Shown here in pieces: positions 28,025-38,474 of a stretch of DNA of 64,000 nt (position 1 is its first letter; every line of letters starts with the position of its first letter). The stretch comes from an uncultured Verrucomicrobiales bacterium. GTDB lineage: Bacteria; Verrucomicrobiota; Verrucomicrobiia; Verrucomicrobiales; DEV007. The position numbers were made by a program, and so were the translations under genes. The DNA lies in assembly GCA_943789025.1 (NCBI GenBank), contig CALSSN010000014.1, positions 1 to 64,000 on the forward strand, read 5' to 3'. The notes beneath the pieces are model-generated. The model did not search any database. It had not been told where the DNA came from and was given only the letters and a program-made list of their open reading frames with translations.

Positions 28025-28459
28025 ATGGAACTTCAAGTCGCAACCCTCTGTGACGCGGCCGCCGATTACGGAGGCAAGCTCACGCTGATGGGTGCCTTCG
28101 ATACCATCGCAGGTCGTGGCTCGTTCCCTATCGTTCACCCGCATTGCAGTCTTGCACTCAGAATCTGTTTCCGCGCCGAGGACGAGGGCCCGCAGAAACT
28201 GACCGTGAACATTATCGATGCTGACGGCAAATCTATTGTTCCCTCCTTTGAACCACAGTTTGAAGTTCAACTGCCATCGCCAGATGCTTTTTTTGTCACC
28301 CGCAACCTCGTCATCAATATGCAGCGCCTGAAATTTCCCAACCAGGGTCACTATGCAATCGACATTCGATGCGACGGAATCATGCTGGGAAGCATTCCTC
28401 TTCGCGTGATCCTCATCGATGACAAAGGGCGACCGGTGACTTCTCAGAATACGGATTAA
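28025..28459 (+). CDS. DUF6941 family protein
   Basis: 144 residues, all-beta in appearance, no signal peptide. The start MELQVATLCDAAADYGGKL and the segment FDTIAGRGSFPIVHPHCSLA fit the DUF6941 family, small conserved proteins of unknown function in Verrucomicrobiota, Planctomycetota and others. I use ATG 28025; the frame is open further upstream but that overlaps the divergent TraB gene. No enzyme motif can be seen. Confidence 0.75.
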   Translation: MELQVATLCDAAADYGGKLTLMGAFDTIAGRGSFPIVHPHCSLALRICFRAEDEGPQKLTVNIIDADGKSIVPSFEPQFEVQLPSPDAFFVTRNLVINMQRLKFPNQGHYAIDIRCDGIMLGSIPLRVILIDDKGRPVTSQNTD

Positions 28460-28511
28460 AAGGAAAGGGCAAGAGCCGCTGACCCAAGGCGTCCTATCAC
28501 TTCATACAGCC

Positions 28512-29366
28512 GTGCCCGACCATCATTCTCCCGACAGGCGAAAGGCAAAATTTGGATTCTGGGCGACGCGGGTCTTCGCATTTCTCGCGCTGCTCTCCTC
28601 GTCGTGCAAAACAGGGGAATCCCCCGAACTTGATGAGACCCTCGACCCTCTTCCCCCTGAAATTGAAGCGGCCCTGCTTGAAGTCACGCCCAAGCTTCCC
28701 GACCTGCCCGTAGAGGCGCCTGCCGGCACGCGTGTGGTCGTCGGCAGACCCGACTCACACGTAGATCCCGAGAGCATCGACTTTCTCCTCAGCATGAGCT
28801 TTATCGAAGCTGCGCAAATGGCGGCCCAGAACATGGAACTTCCGCCCTTGTTCCGAGTTGCTGCTAACGACATTTCGCATCCAAGACTTGCACCAGAGAA
28901 AGAACTCACTGAGTTCAAAGCGAGAGGGAACGTCTTCCTTGAAATCAATTATTCCGACCCTCTCATCGCCCTGGCGCAAGAAGCCGAGGTCACAATCGAG
29001 GAAGTCACTCTGCGAGGACGACCGGTTCTCAAACGAGGATTCAGCGTCATTGAGGCCACTTCGGATAAAACCGTATTTTACGTTACCTTGCAATCTCTCG
29101 ACATTGAAGGCCCGCATCGCGTTCGGCACATTGGTGACCGCCTGCCGACGCCGACATCTCCTCCAGCTCCAGCTACTTCTGCTCCTACTGCTACTACTGC
29201 AGCAGCCCCAGCACCTGAAGGCCACGAAAAAGCCGCGACTCTCTCTCGTCCAGCTCCTGCTAACGAAACAAGGAACCCCGCAGCCGCACCGGCAATTGAT
29301 CTGCGCGATGTTCCCGCAGACATGACAGCAGAGGAAATCCAACGTCTCATTTCCGGTGAAGAGTGA
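28512..29366 (+). CDS. Lipoprotein of unknown function with proline/alanine-rich linker
   Basis: 284 residues starting at a GTG (28512). A signal peptide with a lipobox-like ALLSSSC ends near residue 32. A central mixed domain of about 150 residues follows (DFLLSMSFIEAAQMAAQNMELP and later strands), then a linker of Pro, Ala and Thr (about 210-265), and a short acidic tail with DMTAEEIQRLISGEE. This looks like a periplasmic or outer-membrane-anchored protein; family not recognised. It follows the DUF6941 gene by 52 bp, so an operon is possible. Confidence 0.7.
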   Translation: MPDHHSPDRRKAKFGFWATRVFAFLALLSSSCKTGESPELDETLDPLPPEIEAALLEVTPKLPDLPVEAPAGTRVVVGRPDSHVDPESIDFLLSMSFIEAAQMAAQNMELPPLFRVAANDISHPRLAPEKELTEFKARGNVFLEINYSDPLIALAQEAEVTIEEVTLRGRPVLKRGFSVIEATSDKTVFYVTLQSLDIEGPHRVRHIGDRLPTPTSPPAPATSAPTATTAAAPAPEGHEKAATLSRPAPANETRNPAAAPAIDLRDVPADMTAEEIQRLISGEE

Positions 29367-29411
29367 ATCTCTCCACAATTCAGGTCGCTATTTTTCTTAA
29401 TAAAGCTCGGG

Positions 29412-30432
29412 TTATTGAATCTCAGCAAACACAAGCCTCCCTGCAGAGGTCTGCACTTGGGCGACCACACACACTGGCACCTCTTCCCCGAGCCTATCGA
29501 CCGCATCGTTGACCACGATCATTGTCCCGTCGTCAAGATAGCCAACCGCCTGGTGCTCTTCCTTACCTCGCTTGGCTAAAGTCAAGGTGAACTCGTCCCC
29601 CGTGACTACCGTGGGGTGCAGCGCACGCGCCAAATCATTCAGATTAAGTACCCTCCACATTCTGTAAACCGGCAACCCGCCCGAGATTTACGTCGTTACT
29701 CAAAATTCGCGCGCTGAGCTGCCGGGCGAGACGCACAAGCTCCTTATCAACCTGCCCTTCTTCTTTCAATTCCTCACCTCTGAGAACGACAACCCCTGAG
29801 GAGGGCATCGCCTGCAGATGCTTCAACTCCTCAAGCCCCTTTTTTCCCCGCTCACTCTTCCCGGCATCATTGGAATCTGCCAGGCGGTGAAGCTCCTCAA
29901 GAACAAACTGAGGCACGATAAGCGCGCCCGCCATAAAGCCGGTGTCATAGACCGCCTCAATCCTGCCATCGATGATTACATTGGTATCGAGAAGGATCGG
30001 CCGATCTCGCGATGCCTCCTGACGGAAATGAACGTAGGGAATAATGAAGGAGAACTCTTCCCTGTCACTTCGTACTGCCAAGGTAATTCCAAGAAACCCC
30101 ATCGAGGTGAAGACCACCAATTCAGCGAGATCACGAATCGCCTCAAAATTCTTTAACGAACGCATCCATGTGCTTTCAAAGATTCCGGTCTGGGTAATCA
30201 ACCAGGCACAGAGAACTCCAACCATCAGACCGAAAGTTGCCGCAGAGAATTCACGAATGCTGAGCTTCTTCAGCAGCCTGTCGATCACAATCATGAAAAG
30301 CCCGAAACCCGTCCCTCCGAAAGCTCCTATCCAAGGCTCTGATCCAAACCCGAGAGCCAGCGTAATCCCCATCAAACAACAAAGTGTGACGAATCCGGCA
30401 CGGGCTAAACCAACTATGAAATTCTGCTGCAT
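29412..30432 (-). pseudogene. PIN-TRAM domain membrane protein (YacL-like), single frameshift
   Basis: Membrane-anchored predicted RNase. Four hydrophobic helices at the N-terminus are followed by a PIN domain (ILLDTNVIIDGRIEAV with the acidic residues in place, ILSNDVNL) and a C-terminal TRAM domain (HQAVGYLDDGTMIVVNDA, QTSAGRLVF). The TRAM part lies in another frame: removing one base of the CCC at 29651-29653 restores LQNVEVLNLNDL, giving the YacL family architecture of about 340 residues. I start at ATG 30432; the frame upstream overlaps mlaD. It follows mlaD by about 40 bp. Confidence 0.8.
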
Positions 30433-30472
30433 CGCTTCACTCCCCGAGTCGAGGCCTCTCTTTTCTCGTTTC

Positions 30473-31552
30473 TTAGCGGCGGTAAGGAACCCGATAATGC
30501 TCTGTCCTCGCCTGCTTTTCAGCCGGATCTTCATCTGATCCGCCCGCCCTTTTCTCTCGCTCCTTGGATTCGGAGGCTGAATTTTTATATCTCAGAATGC
30601 CATGACGCCTCAAATTTGATATCAGAGCTGTGAATTGATTCTTCAGGTCTTTGTCTTTTAAAAGCATCGGCAAAAGCCCTTCACCCTCCTCAAGCTCCGC
30701 GACCTTGGCTGAAGCTACCTTGGCGGTGTTTTTCACCGAGTCGGCGGTTTGCCCAAACTTGTCGAGAGCCACTTCCAGTTTCTCAATCGAGGGTTCAAGT
30801 TTCTCGGCAACGGGTTGGAGCTTTGTCATCACCTCATCGAGAGTCGCGCTCCCTTCTTTAAAGTTCCCTACCGTTTCTTCCAATCCACCCAGAATGCCTT
30901 CCACAGTTTCTATGTTTTCTTCCGCCAGGATCCTTGCGTCGATCTTATCAATCACCCTGTTAAGCCCCTCAAGACTCTCCTTGAAACTCGTCGCGTTCTC
31001 TGCGCTGAGAAAACCAGATTCCAGATTTCTTACGGCCTCAGCGAGAAGCTCGATAGCTTCCTCGACACCAATCAACACGTCTTCCGTCTTCGTCGTCAGG
31101 GTGAAAGCCGCATCCTCCAGCGCGCCCAATCCACCGGTTCCTTTCCCCTCATGAACAGAACCCGGCTTTAAAAATTTTCCGGTGATTTCTCCGGGATCTG
31201 GCGGACGGATCTCCAAGAGCTTGTCGCCCATCAATCCGCTGCTTCCGATGACGAACTCGGACCCTTCTGGAACCTGGTATTCGGAAAAAATCTCTAACTC
31301 AATAATCACGCCATTGAAGCGCGGATTCAGGCGTGGCTTTGCAGACACCTCACCCACCGTCGCACCACCGAGTTTCACTGGCGCGTTTTCAATCAAGCCC
31401 GCCGCGCTGGGAAAGGTAACATTAAGCTTGTATCTAGGCTTCATGGCTTCCCGAAGACTGCTGAACTGCAGGATGAGCACCCCGAGCAGAAGCAGCCCCA
31501 CAAGGAGGAACAATCCAACTAACAGCTCAGTCTTTCTGCCTTCGTCACCCAT
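30473..31552 (-). CDS. mlaD: MlaD-type MCE domain protein
   Basis: Periplasmic substrate-binding subunit of an Mla-like lipid transporter that moves phospholipids between inner and outer membrane. 359 residues: one N-terminal transmembrane helix (about 10-30), an MCE domain with YKLNVTFPSAAGLIENAPV and SSGLMGDKLLEI, and a long C-terminal coiled-coil helix region, longer than E. coli MlaD (183 residues). It is third in the mlaE-mlaF-mlaD set. Downstream is the PIN-TRAM gene. Confidence 0.9.
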   Translation of the reverse strand: MGDEGRKTELLVGLFLLVGLLLLGVLILQFSSLREAMKPRYKLNVTFPSAAGLIENAPVKLGGATVGEVSAKPRLNPRFNGVIIELEIFSEYQVPEGSEFVIGSSGLMGDKLLEIRPPDPGEITGKFLKPGSVHEGKGTGGLGALEDAAFTLTTKTEDVLIGVEEAIELLAEAVRNLESGFLSAENATSFKESLEGLNRVIDKIDARILAEENIETVEGILGGLEETVGNFKEGSATLDEVMTKLQPVAEKLEPSIEKLEVALDKFGQTADSVKNTAKVASAKVAELEEGEGLLPMLLKDKDLKNQFTALISNLRRHGILRYKNSASESKEREKRAGGSDEDPAEKQARTEHYRVPYRR

Positions 31553-31603
31553 GATTCAAATTTTTCACCTCGTTAACTTAGCACCATTGTCAGCTTCTGC
31601 GAT

Positions 31604-32374
31604 CTACTCCAAGCAATGGTGGTTATCCGAAACACCTTCAATAAAGTTTTTTATCTGCTGATCATCAGAATTCTTCAATTCCTCAGGAGTTCCCTCAAAG
31701 TAAATTCGTCCCTGGTAGAGATAGGCAATCCTGTCAGCGATATGAAAAGCGCTTTTCATATCATGCGTCACTACGATCGATGTCACTTTGTTGCGCTTCT
31801 GAAGCCTGCGAATGAGCTTATTGATACTGTCAGATACGATCGGGTCGAGTCCAGCAGTCGGTTCATCGTATAACACGCACTGCGGTTGGTTCACGATGGC
31901 CCGCGCCAGAGCAACCCGCTTGCGCATCCCACCGCTCAACTGAACGGGCATCTTTTCTCCCTGATTGGAAAGTTCGACCACCTCCAGACAATGAGTGACA
32001 CGCTCATCGATGCGATTCTGATCCGAAACCCCAGACTGAATCAATGGAAAGGCGACATTCTGGGAAACGTTCAAACTATCAAAAAGCGCACCATTCTGGA
32101 AAAGGATGCCAACTTTTTTTCGAATCGATGCCATCGCGCGCTCTTTCAGCCCACCTATTTCCTCGCCATCGATCTTCACCGAACCCTGGTCAGGCCTGAG
32201 AAGTCCGATGAGCTCTTTAAGAAGAACGCTCTTGCCTTCGCCGCTGCCACCGATGACGACCATGGTTTCACCCGCTTGAACCTTGAGATTGATTCCACGG
32301 TGAATTTTCTGCTGACCAAACGCGATCTGGAGATCACGCACTTCAATAAACGTGCTGGTCTTGTCGCTCATCAT
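31604..32374 (-). CDS. mlaF: Mla-type ABC transporter ATP-binding protein
   Basis: Cytoplasmic ATPase of the Mla lipid transporter. 256 residues with Walker A GGSGEGKS (42-49; Glu where Asn or Ser is more usual), signature LSGGMRKRVALARA, Walker B LYDEPTAGLDP and the switch in VVTHDM. The MRKR form of the signature is typical of MlaF. The start is ATG 32374 or the next codon. It lies 33 bp after mlaE and 51 bp before mlaD. Confidence 0.93.
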   Translation of the reverse strand: MMSDKTSTFIEVRDLQIAFGQQKIHRGINLKVQAGETMVVIGGSGEGKSVLLKELIGLLRPDQGSVKIDGEEIGGLKERAMASIRKKVGILFQNGALFDSLNVSQNVAFPLIQSGVSDQNRIDERVTHCLEVVELSNQGEKMPVQLSGGMRKRVALARAIVNQPQCVLYDEPTAGLDPIVSDSINKLIRRLQKRNKVTSIVVTHDMKSAFHIADRIAYLYQGRIYFEGTPEELKNSDDQQIKNFIEGVSDNHHCLE

Positions 32375-32407
32375 AACTGATCGTGCTAGAAAGCCCCTCT
32401 TGCCAAC

Positions 32408-33202
32408 CTACTGCGATCCCAAGGGGAAAAGTGAATTTAGAAAGAAGGTCAGAAAAAAGTTACATATAAGAATCGCCAGCGACGAATGAACCACTGAAAT
32501 TGTCGTTCCTCGGCCTACTCCTACTGCGCCATTGGTAGCTGCTAGGCCCTGGTAGCACGAGATAATGACAATAAGCAGGCCAAAAACAAAACCCTTGGTC
32601 ATCCCGATCACAATGTCTTCCAGTTCGGTGTGGTAAAGCAGGTGATGCACATACCACGCCCTGGGGACGCCAAATCCGATCACCGTCACGGCGTATCCTG
32701 CGAGAATACCAAAGGCAATCGACTCGGCTATCAACAGAGGCATCGAAATCATGATGGCTCCCAATCGGGGAATGACCAGATAATCCACTGGATGGATTGC
32801 CATCGCTCGCAAGGCATCAATCTGTTCAGAAACTTTCATCGTTCCGATCTCAGCCGCCATCGAGGCGCCTACCCGGCCCGTGACCATCAAGCCAGTCAGA
32901 ACGGGGGCCAGCTCCCGACACATGGCGACGGAAACAAGGGCACCTACAGAGGACTCCACCCCAAAATCCTTGAATTTAAAATAAGACTGAGCCGCAAAAA
33001 CCGCACCCGTGAATGCACCCGTCACCACGACAACAGTCTGTGAACCATAGCCAATGGTCACAATCTGGCGAAACAGCAGACGCGGAAAGAAGCGCCCATG
33101 AATGATTGCATCCAATATCTGCCGGCAAAAGGCCGTCAGTCGACCAAGGTACTCGAGGATATCAAGAAATGAACGCCCTGAGAAACGAAGTAATTCACCC
33201 AT
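32408..33202 (-). CDS. mlaE: MlaE-type ABC transporter permease
   Basis: Integral membrane permease of the Mla lipid transporter. 264 residues, five to six hydrophobic helices, and the MlaE hallmark ELAPVLTGLMVTGRVGASMAAEIGTM with the EQIDAL segment in the middle. It is the first gene of the operon; no obvious mlaB or mlaC gene is visible, as in many non-proteobacterial Mla loci. Confidence 0.93.
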   Translation of the reverse strand: MGELLRFSGRSFLDILEYLGRLTAFCRQILDAIIHGRFFPRLLFRQIVTIGYGSQTVVVVTGAFTGAVFAAQSYFKFKDFGVESSVGALVSVAMCRELAPVLTGLMVTGRVGASMAAEIGTMKVSEQIDALRAMAIHPVDYLVIPRLGAIMISMPLLIAESIAFGILAGYAVTVIGFGVPRAWYVHHLLYHTELEDIVIGMTKGFVFGLLIVIISCYQGLAATNGAVGVGRGTTISVVHSSLAILICNFFLTFFLNSLFPLGSQ

Positions 33203-33323
33203 AACAACGATCAGAACCCTGACCCAATGAAAACCGTCGGTGCAGGGCCTCGTTCTGCAAGCTTTAAGGGAAAAGAAGCCAACTCGGCAAGGACACAGCC
33301 TCAGTTTAGTCTGCCCTGCGCAT

Positions 33324-33614
33324 CTACTCTATCTTCTGAGTATCACTTCCGAGCTTCTGAGTCTCCCCGGACTTGCCATCCAGAAGTTGCTCCGGACGGT
33401 CTCCGACCAAGCGAGGCACAAGTCCCGATGCACGGAAAAAAGACCGCAACTCGGCGAAGCTGGTTGCCTCAGGGTCATCGAACTCAAAATAGACGATGTC
33501 GTGATTGGCGTCGACTTTATAACGGATCTCTGGCCGGGCATCTAATTCCTGGCCAAATCTCATCATGCGCCCCGCTTCACGGAGGCCTGGTGCATAAAAT
33601 TCCACCTCGATCAT
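33324..33614 (-). CDS. Small conserved-looking protein of unknown function
   Basis: 96 residues, soluble. A predicted alpha-beta layout resembling an ACT-like or ferredoxin-like fold: strand MIEVEFYAPG, helix LREAGRMMRFGQELDA, strand YFEFDDPEA, helix SFAELRSFFRASGL. The tail is polar and Gly/Lys-rich. ATG 33614 is 126 bp upstream of the divergent carB. No motif allows a function. Confidence 0.6.
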   Translation of the reverse strand: MIEVEFYAPGLREAGRMMRFGQELDARPEIRYKVDANHDIVYFEFDDPEATSFAELRSFFRASGLVPRLVGDRPEQLLDGKSGETQKLGSDTQKIE

Positions 33615-33739
33615 AGGATGACTCTACGAGATAAGCACCCTACTTGGCAAGACCTTGCTTTACACTTCACCTGCTCGATGTAACAGATGAACCCACCCAC
33701 CCTGAGACCGGTCTGAAAATCGTATAACCACCGCCAGAA

Positions 33740-36700
33740 ATGCCCAAAGACGAAACCATCCACAAGATCCTCCTCATTGGCTCGGGGCCGATTGTCATCG
33801 GTCAAGGTTGCGAGTTTGATTACTCGGGTGTCCAGGCCTGCAAAGCGCTGCAGGAAGAAGGATACGAGGTAGTCCTCGTGAATTCGAACCCCGCAACGAT
33901 TATGACCGACCCGGAGTTCGCCGCCCGGACCTATGTCGAGCCGATCACTCCGGATGTTGTCGAGATGATTATCGAGAAGGAAAAGCCGGACGCCCTTCTG
34001 CCCACACTCGGGGGCCAGACCGCTCTCAACACGGCGATGGATCTTGTTCGTGACGGGCGCCTCGAAAAGCACCAGGTCCGACTGATCGGCGCCAACGCAG
34101 AAGCCATCGACAAGGGGGAAGACCGAGACCTCTTCAAGCAGGCGATGCTTAGGATCGGGCTCGACGTGGCCCGCTCAAACGTGGCCCACACCATGGAAGA
34201 AGCCCGCGAGGTCGCGGTTGAGATCGGAGCCTACCCACTGATCATTCGGCCCGCTTTCACCCTCGGTGGAAGCGGCGGAGGCATTGCCTACAACAAGACC
34301 GAGTTTGAAGACATCTGCGCGCGTGGAATCGACCTCAGCCCGGTCAACGAAATCCTCATCGAAGAATCACTCCTCGGGTGGAAGGAATACGAAATGGAGG
34401 TCATGCGGGACCACGCAGATAACTGTGTGGTCATCTGCTCAATCGAAAACCTTGACCCCATGGGAGTCCACACCGGCGACTCGATCACGGTGGCACCTGC
34501 GCAGACACTTACCGATCGCGAATACCAGATTATGCGGGACGCCTCGTTCGCGGTCATCCGTGAGATCGGAGTCGAAACCGGTGGGTCCAACATTCAGTTC
34601 TCAGTCGATCCTGAAACCGGCCGCATGATCGTCATCGAGATGAACCCGCGAGTCTCCCGATCATCGGCACTGGCCTCGAAAGCCACCGGCTTTCCGATTG
34701 CGAAAATCGCCGCCAAGCTCGCAGTGGGATACACCCTCGACGAACTCCCCAACGACATCACTCGGGAAACACCTGCCTCATTCGAGCCGACAATCGATTA
34801 TGTCGTCACCAAGATCCCGCGATTCACCTTCGAGAAATTTCCCCAGGCTGACCCGGTTCTTACCACCCAGATGAAATCGGTGGGAGAAGCCATGGCTATC
34901 GGGCGGACCTTCAAAGAATCACTTCAAAAGGCACTCCGATCGCTCGAGACCGGCCGCGGAGGTCTCGGTTTTGACGGCAAAGAAGAACTCACCGGCGAAG
35001 GTGGCTGGGATCTTGAAACCATCAAAAAGAAATTGATGGTCCCCTGTCACGACCGGATTTTCTATCTCAAACACGCCTTGGATGCCGGACTTGGAATCGA
35101 TGCGATCTACCGGTTGAGCGGCATCGACCCGTGGTTCCTCGAGCAAATCGACCAGATTCGTCAGGCTGGAAATACCCTCAAAAGTGTCGATCGAAAAATC
35201 AAAAAAATCGGTTTCTCTGACAGACAGATTTCAGAAATCACCGGTCAATCAGGGGAAGAAATTGCTGCCCAACGTAGAGCAAGCGGCATCACTCCAACCT
35301 ACCGGCTCGTCGACACCTGCGCCGCCGAGTTCGAAGCCAAGACCCCCTACTACTACTCCACCTACGGCGACGAAAACGAAGCGAGAGAGGGAGACCGCCG
35401 GAAGATCATGATCCTCGGCGGCGGCCCCAACCGAATCGGACAGGGGATCGAATTCGACTACTGCTGCGTCCATGCCAGCTTTGCACTCAAAGAACTTGGT
35501 TTCGAGACCATCATGGTCAACTCCAACCCGGAAACCGTTTCTACCGACTATGACACCTCGGACAAACTCTACTTCGAGCCGCTCACCCACGAGGACGTCC
35601 TCCACATTGCCCAACAGGAGAAACCCTGGGGTGTCATCGTGCAGTTCGGCGGGCAAACGCCGCTCAACCTGGCTGCAGGGCTTGAAGCCGCCGGCGTTCC
35701 GATCATTGGCACCTCGCCCAAAAATATCGAGCTTGCTGAGGACCGAAAGTTTTTCTCCGAGCTCCTCGACCAGCTCGGGCTGCAACAGGCTCCGGCAGGT
35801 ACCGCGGTGACTCCGGACGAAGCGGTTGTCATCGCCAACAGAATTTCCTACCCAGTGCTCGTCCGGCCTTCATTCGTTCTCGGTGGCCGCGGCATGATGA
35901 TCGTCTACAACGACGAGGAACTTCGCAATTATATTCAAGCAGCGACGGAGGTCAGCCCTGACCGGCCTATCCTCGTCGATCGGTTTCTCGAAGATGCCAT
36001 TGAGGTCGACGTCGACTGCATTTCGGACGGAGAAACCTCCGTCGTTGGCGCCATCATGGAGCACATCGAACAAGCTGGGATTCACTCGGGAGACAGTGCC
36101 TGCTGCATCCCGCCGTTTTCGCTCTCCGATGTGATGCGTGAACAAATAGTCACAGCGGCGAAGGCCCTGGCGAAGGCCTTGGATGTCCGTGGCCTGATGA
36201 ACATCCAGTTCGCAGTCAAAGACGACGAACTCTTCGTCATCGAGGTCAACCCGCGCGCCTCCCGCACCGTCCCCTTCGTCTCCAAGGCCATCGGCGTCCC
36301 TCTTGCCAAACTCGCCGCCAAGGTGATGGCCGGTGAAAAACTCGCCGATCTTGGCTTCACCACCGAAATCCATCCGGAGCACTACTGCGTCAAGGAGGCC
36401 GTCTTTCCCTTCGGCCGCTTTCCGGGGATTGACATCGTTCTCGGACCGGAAATGAAGTCCACCGGCGAAGTCATGGGGATCGATCCAGACTTCGGGGCTG
36501 CCTATGCCAAATCCCAGATGGCCGCCTCCTCGCCTCTCCCGCTTTCTGGAAAAATTTTCATCAGTGTGAAAGACCATGACAAAACCACCGCCGTTGAGGT
36601 GGCAAAATCCTTTGTCGATCTCGGCTTCCAGCTCGTCGCAACTTCCGGAACCGCCCGCACGCTTGCCGAAGCCGGGATCGCTTGTGATACAGTGGAAAAA

Positions 36701-36943
36701 CTCTCGGGTGGGCGACCCAATGTTCTGGACTTAATCAAAAACGATACGGTTCAACTCGTCATCAACACTCCCAGCACGAAAGAGAATCAAGACGAGGGGC
36801 GGCAGATCCGTAGTCTTGCCGTAGCAAGAAAAATTCCTGTCATCACAACCATGCGCGGAGCGCGAGCCAGTGCTCTGGCGATCGCATCGCTGCAAGAGAC
36901 GGGAATCGAAGTTCGCGCGCTTCAGGACTACCATCCCGCCTGA
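33740..36943 (+). CDS. carB: Carbamoyl-phosphate synthase large subunit
   Basis: Makes carbamoyl phosphate from bicarbonate, ATP and ammonia (supplied by CarA) for pyrimidine and arginine synthesis. The 1067-residue product has the full CarB order: two homologous ATP-grasp halves ([19 protein letters not shown] at the start of the first, [20 protein letters not shown] of the second), the central oligomerisation domain, and a C-terminal MGS-like allosteric domain ([32 protein letters not shown]). No carA gene is adjacent. Confidence 0.97.
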   Translation: MPKDETIHKILLIGSGPIVIGQGCEFDYSGVQACKALQEEGYEVVLVNSNPATIMTDPEFAARTYVEPITPDVVEMIIEKEKPDALLPTLGGQTALNTAMDLVRDGRLEKHQVRLIGANAEAIDKGEDRDLFKQAMLRIGLDVARSNVAHTMEEAREVAVEIGAYPLIIRPAFTLGGSGGGIAYNKTEFEDICARGIDLSPVNEILIEESLLGWKEYEMEVMRDHADNCVVICSIENLDPMGVHTGDSITVAPAQTLTDREYQIMRDASFAVIREIGVETGGSNIQFSVDPETGRMIVIEMNPRVSRSSALASKATGFPIAKIAAKLAVGYTLDELPNDITRETPASFEPTIDYVVTKIPRFTFEKFPQADPVLTTQMKSVGEAMAIGRTFKESLQKALRSLETGRGGLGFDGKEELTGEGGWDLETIKKKLMVPCHDRIFYLKHALDAGLGIDAIYRLSGIDPWFLEQIDQIRQAGNTLKSVDRKIKKIGFSDRQISEITGQSGEEIAAQRRASGITPTYRLVDTCAAEFEAKTPYYYSTYGDENEAREGDRRKIMILGGGPNRIGQGIEFDYCCVHASFALKELGFETIMVNSNPETVSTDYDTSDKLYFEPLTHEDVLHIAQQEKPWGVIVQFGGQTPLNLAAGLEAAGVPIIGTSPKNIELAEDRKFFSELLDQLGLQQAPAGTAVTPDEAVVIANRISYPVLVRPSFVLGGRGMMIVYNDEELRNYIQAATEVSPDRPILVDRFLEDAIEVDVDCISDGETSVVGAIMEHIEQAGIHSGDSACCIPPFSLSDVMREQIVTAAKALAKALDVRGLMNIQFAVKDDELFVIEVNPRASRTVPFVSKAIGVPLAKLAAKVMAGEKLADLGFTTEIHPEHYCVKEAVFPFGRFPGIDIVLGPEMKSTGEVMGIDPDFGAAYAKSQMAASSPLPLSGKIFISVKDHDKTTAVEVAKSFVDLGFQLVATSGTARTLAEAGIACDTVEKLSGGRPNVLDLIKNDTVQLVINTPSTKENQDEGRQIRSLAVARKIPVITTMRGARASALAIASLQETGIEVRALQDYHPA

Positions 36944-37059
36944 GTGACTGCTCGTTGCGGCTGCGCTACGCTTCTCTCAAGTTTTACAAGACAGCCCAAG
37001 CCGCGGCCTTCGGGGAGCAGAGGCTTCCACCCGCATTCCCTGTCTCTTTTACACCTCCC

Positions 37060-37749
37060 TCAGACGCGGGGGACAAGCTGGTGATTCTGCCGACTTTTCA
37101 CCACTGTATCCGGAGGCAGGCATCCCTGCCAGTGGGTCAGTGGATAGAGGACAGAACGTGGACCAATAATACTGCCCGGACTGATCACCGAATTACAGCC
37201 GATTTCTGCGTGGTCCCCTATGACGGCACTGAACTTCCGCAACCCGGTTTCATGCCGACTTCCCTCGGAGTCGATGACTGCGACGTTTTTGCGATCGAGC
37301 CGGACATTAGAAAGAATAACGCCAGCTCCAAGGTGTGCGCGGTAACCTAGGATGGCGTCGCCCACGTAGTTGTAGTGGGGGACTTCGGAGCGATCGAAAA
37401 TGATCGCATTTTTGATTTCACAGGAATTCCCGATCACGACGTTTTCTCCGATGATGACGCTACCCCGGATGTAGGCCCCGGCGCGGATCTGAGAACCAGC
37501 GCCGATAGTGGCCGGTCCTTGGATAACAGCTCCGGCCTCGACGCGACATCCTTCACCCAGGATGACACCGGCGGCAGAAATATCGGCCAGTGGACTGACA
37601 TCGGCAGCCGACAATGCCGAGGCTTGGTGCGCTTGCTCCTCGAGGTAATGAGAGATACGCGGCAAAGCCTCCCAGACGTGGGTGACAGCTTTGAAGAGAT
37701 CCCGATGGGCGAAGCCCGCGAGGTCGAGGGTATCAGCGGGGGCGAACAT
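37060..37749 (-). CDS. Left-handed beta-helix (hexapeptide repeat) protein, GlmU C-terminal-like
   Basis: About 229 residues. After a short N-terminal helical part, a run of hexapeptide turns (GVILGEGCRVEAGAVIQGPA through SIIGPRS) forms a left-handed beta-helix like the acetyltransferase domain of GlmU or UDP-GlcNAc pyrophosphorylase-like proteins. A segment SEVPHYNYVGDAILGYRAHLGAG resembles the active region of these proteins, including the His-containing FPHFNYVGDS-type loop. No nucleotidyltransferase domain is present, so the substrate and reaction are open. ATG 37749 preferred (37755 also possible). It ends convergently with carB. Confidence 0.82.
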   Translation of the reverse strand: MFAPADTLDLAGFAHRDLFKAVTHVWEALPRISHYLEEQAHQASALSAADVSPLADISAAGVILGEGCRVEAGAVIQGPATIGAGSQIRAGAYIRGSVIIGENVVIGNSCEIKNAIIFDRSEVPHYNYVGDAILGYRAHLGAGVILSNVRLDRKNVAVIDSEGSRHETGLRKFSAVIGDHAEIGCNSVISPGSIIGPRSVLYPLTHWQGCLPPDTVVKSRQNHQLVPRV

Positions 37750-37796
37750 GATCATGAATGCGCTCCAGAAGTCCGGAGATCGCTAAGGAGACTGCA

Positions 37797-38363
37797 TTAA
37801 ACAGTCATGATATCAGCCTCCTTGGAGGCGACGTGGTCATCGATCTGCTTGACGAACTTGTTGGTCAGTTCCTGGATTTCACGATCAAGGTCGTGATACC
37901 CATCCTCGGTCACAGCTCCTTGTTTTTGAAGCGCTTTGCCCTTATCGAGGGCATCTCGCCGTGCTCCACGAACCCGCACTCTTCCCTCTTCTGCCATCTG
38001 CTTGACCAGCTTGACGAGGTCAATACGGCGTTCCTCCGAGAGCTCAGGGAAAGGCAGGCGAATGATTTTGCCATCAACCGAAGGATTGATCCCGAGTTTG
38101 CTTTCCCGGATCCCTTTGGCGATATCTTCGGCAGTGGAGGGGTCGAAGGGCGACACCTGCAGAAGCCGGGGCTCGGGCGCACTGATCACCGCAAGCTCCT
38201 TGAGCTTCATCCTCGTGCCATAAGCTGCGACCTCGATGTCGATGTTCTCCGCAATCGACGGGGTGGCCTTTCCAGTTCGGACACCATCGAACTCATGCAC
38301 CGTGTGGCTTACGGCTTTCTCCATGGCCTCTTCGGCCTCCAGCTGGGCTGTTTCTGCGTCCAT
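37797..38363 (-). CDS. frr: Ribosome recycling factor
   Basis: Releases ribosomes from mRNA after termination, together with EF-G. 188 residues, the expected size. Typical segments: FDGVRTGKATPSI near the N-terminus, ISAPEPRLLQVSPFDPS, and RIDLVKLVKQMAEEGRVRVRGARRD toward the C-terminal half of the long three-helix bundle. It follows pyrH as in the widespread tsf-pyrH-frr order; tsf is not adjacent. A (GTGA)5 microsatellite lies in its leader. Confidence 0.95.
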   Translation of the reverse strand: MDAETAQLEAEEAMEKAVSHTVHEFDGVRTGKATPSIAENIDIEVAAYGTRMKLKELAVISAPEPRLLQVSPFDPSTAEDIAKGIRESKLGINPSVDGKIIRLPFPELSEERRIDLVKLVKQMAEEGRVRVRGARRDALDKGKALQKQGAVTEDGYHDLDREIQELTNKFVKQIDDHVASKEADIMTV

Positions 38364-38404
38364 GATCTATTCTCTTCAGGGTTGGTTTTCGGGTAGGTAG
38401 TTGG

Positions 38405-38424
38405 GTGAGTGAGTGAGTGAGTGA
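38405..38424. repeat. (GTGA)5 microsatellite between pyrH and frr
   Basis: Twenty bases of perfect GTGA units about 40 bp upstream of the frr start codon, on the transcribed stretch between pyrH and frr. It is read as TCAC on the mRNA strand. Confidence 0.9.
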
Positions 38425-38474
38425 GGAGGAGCGAGTGACTCAGGTGAGAATTACCGATAGCCGCGACCCTTCGT

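Noticed and set aside
36944-37059. GC-rich gap between carB and the beta-helix gene examined for another copy of the 213-bp repeat
   Set aside because: It shares only short strings such as ggctgcgct and ccttcggg with the repeat; there is no real alignment.
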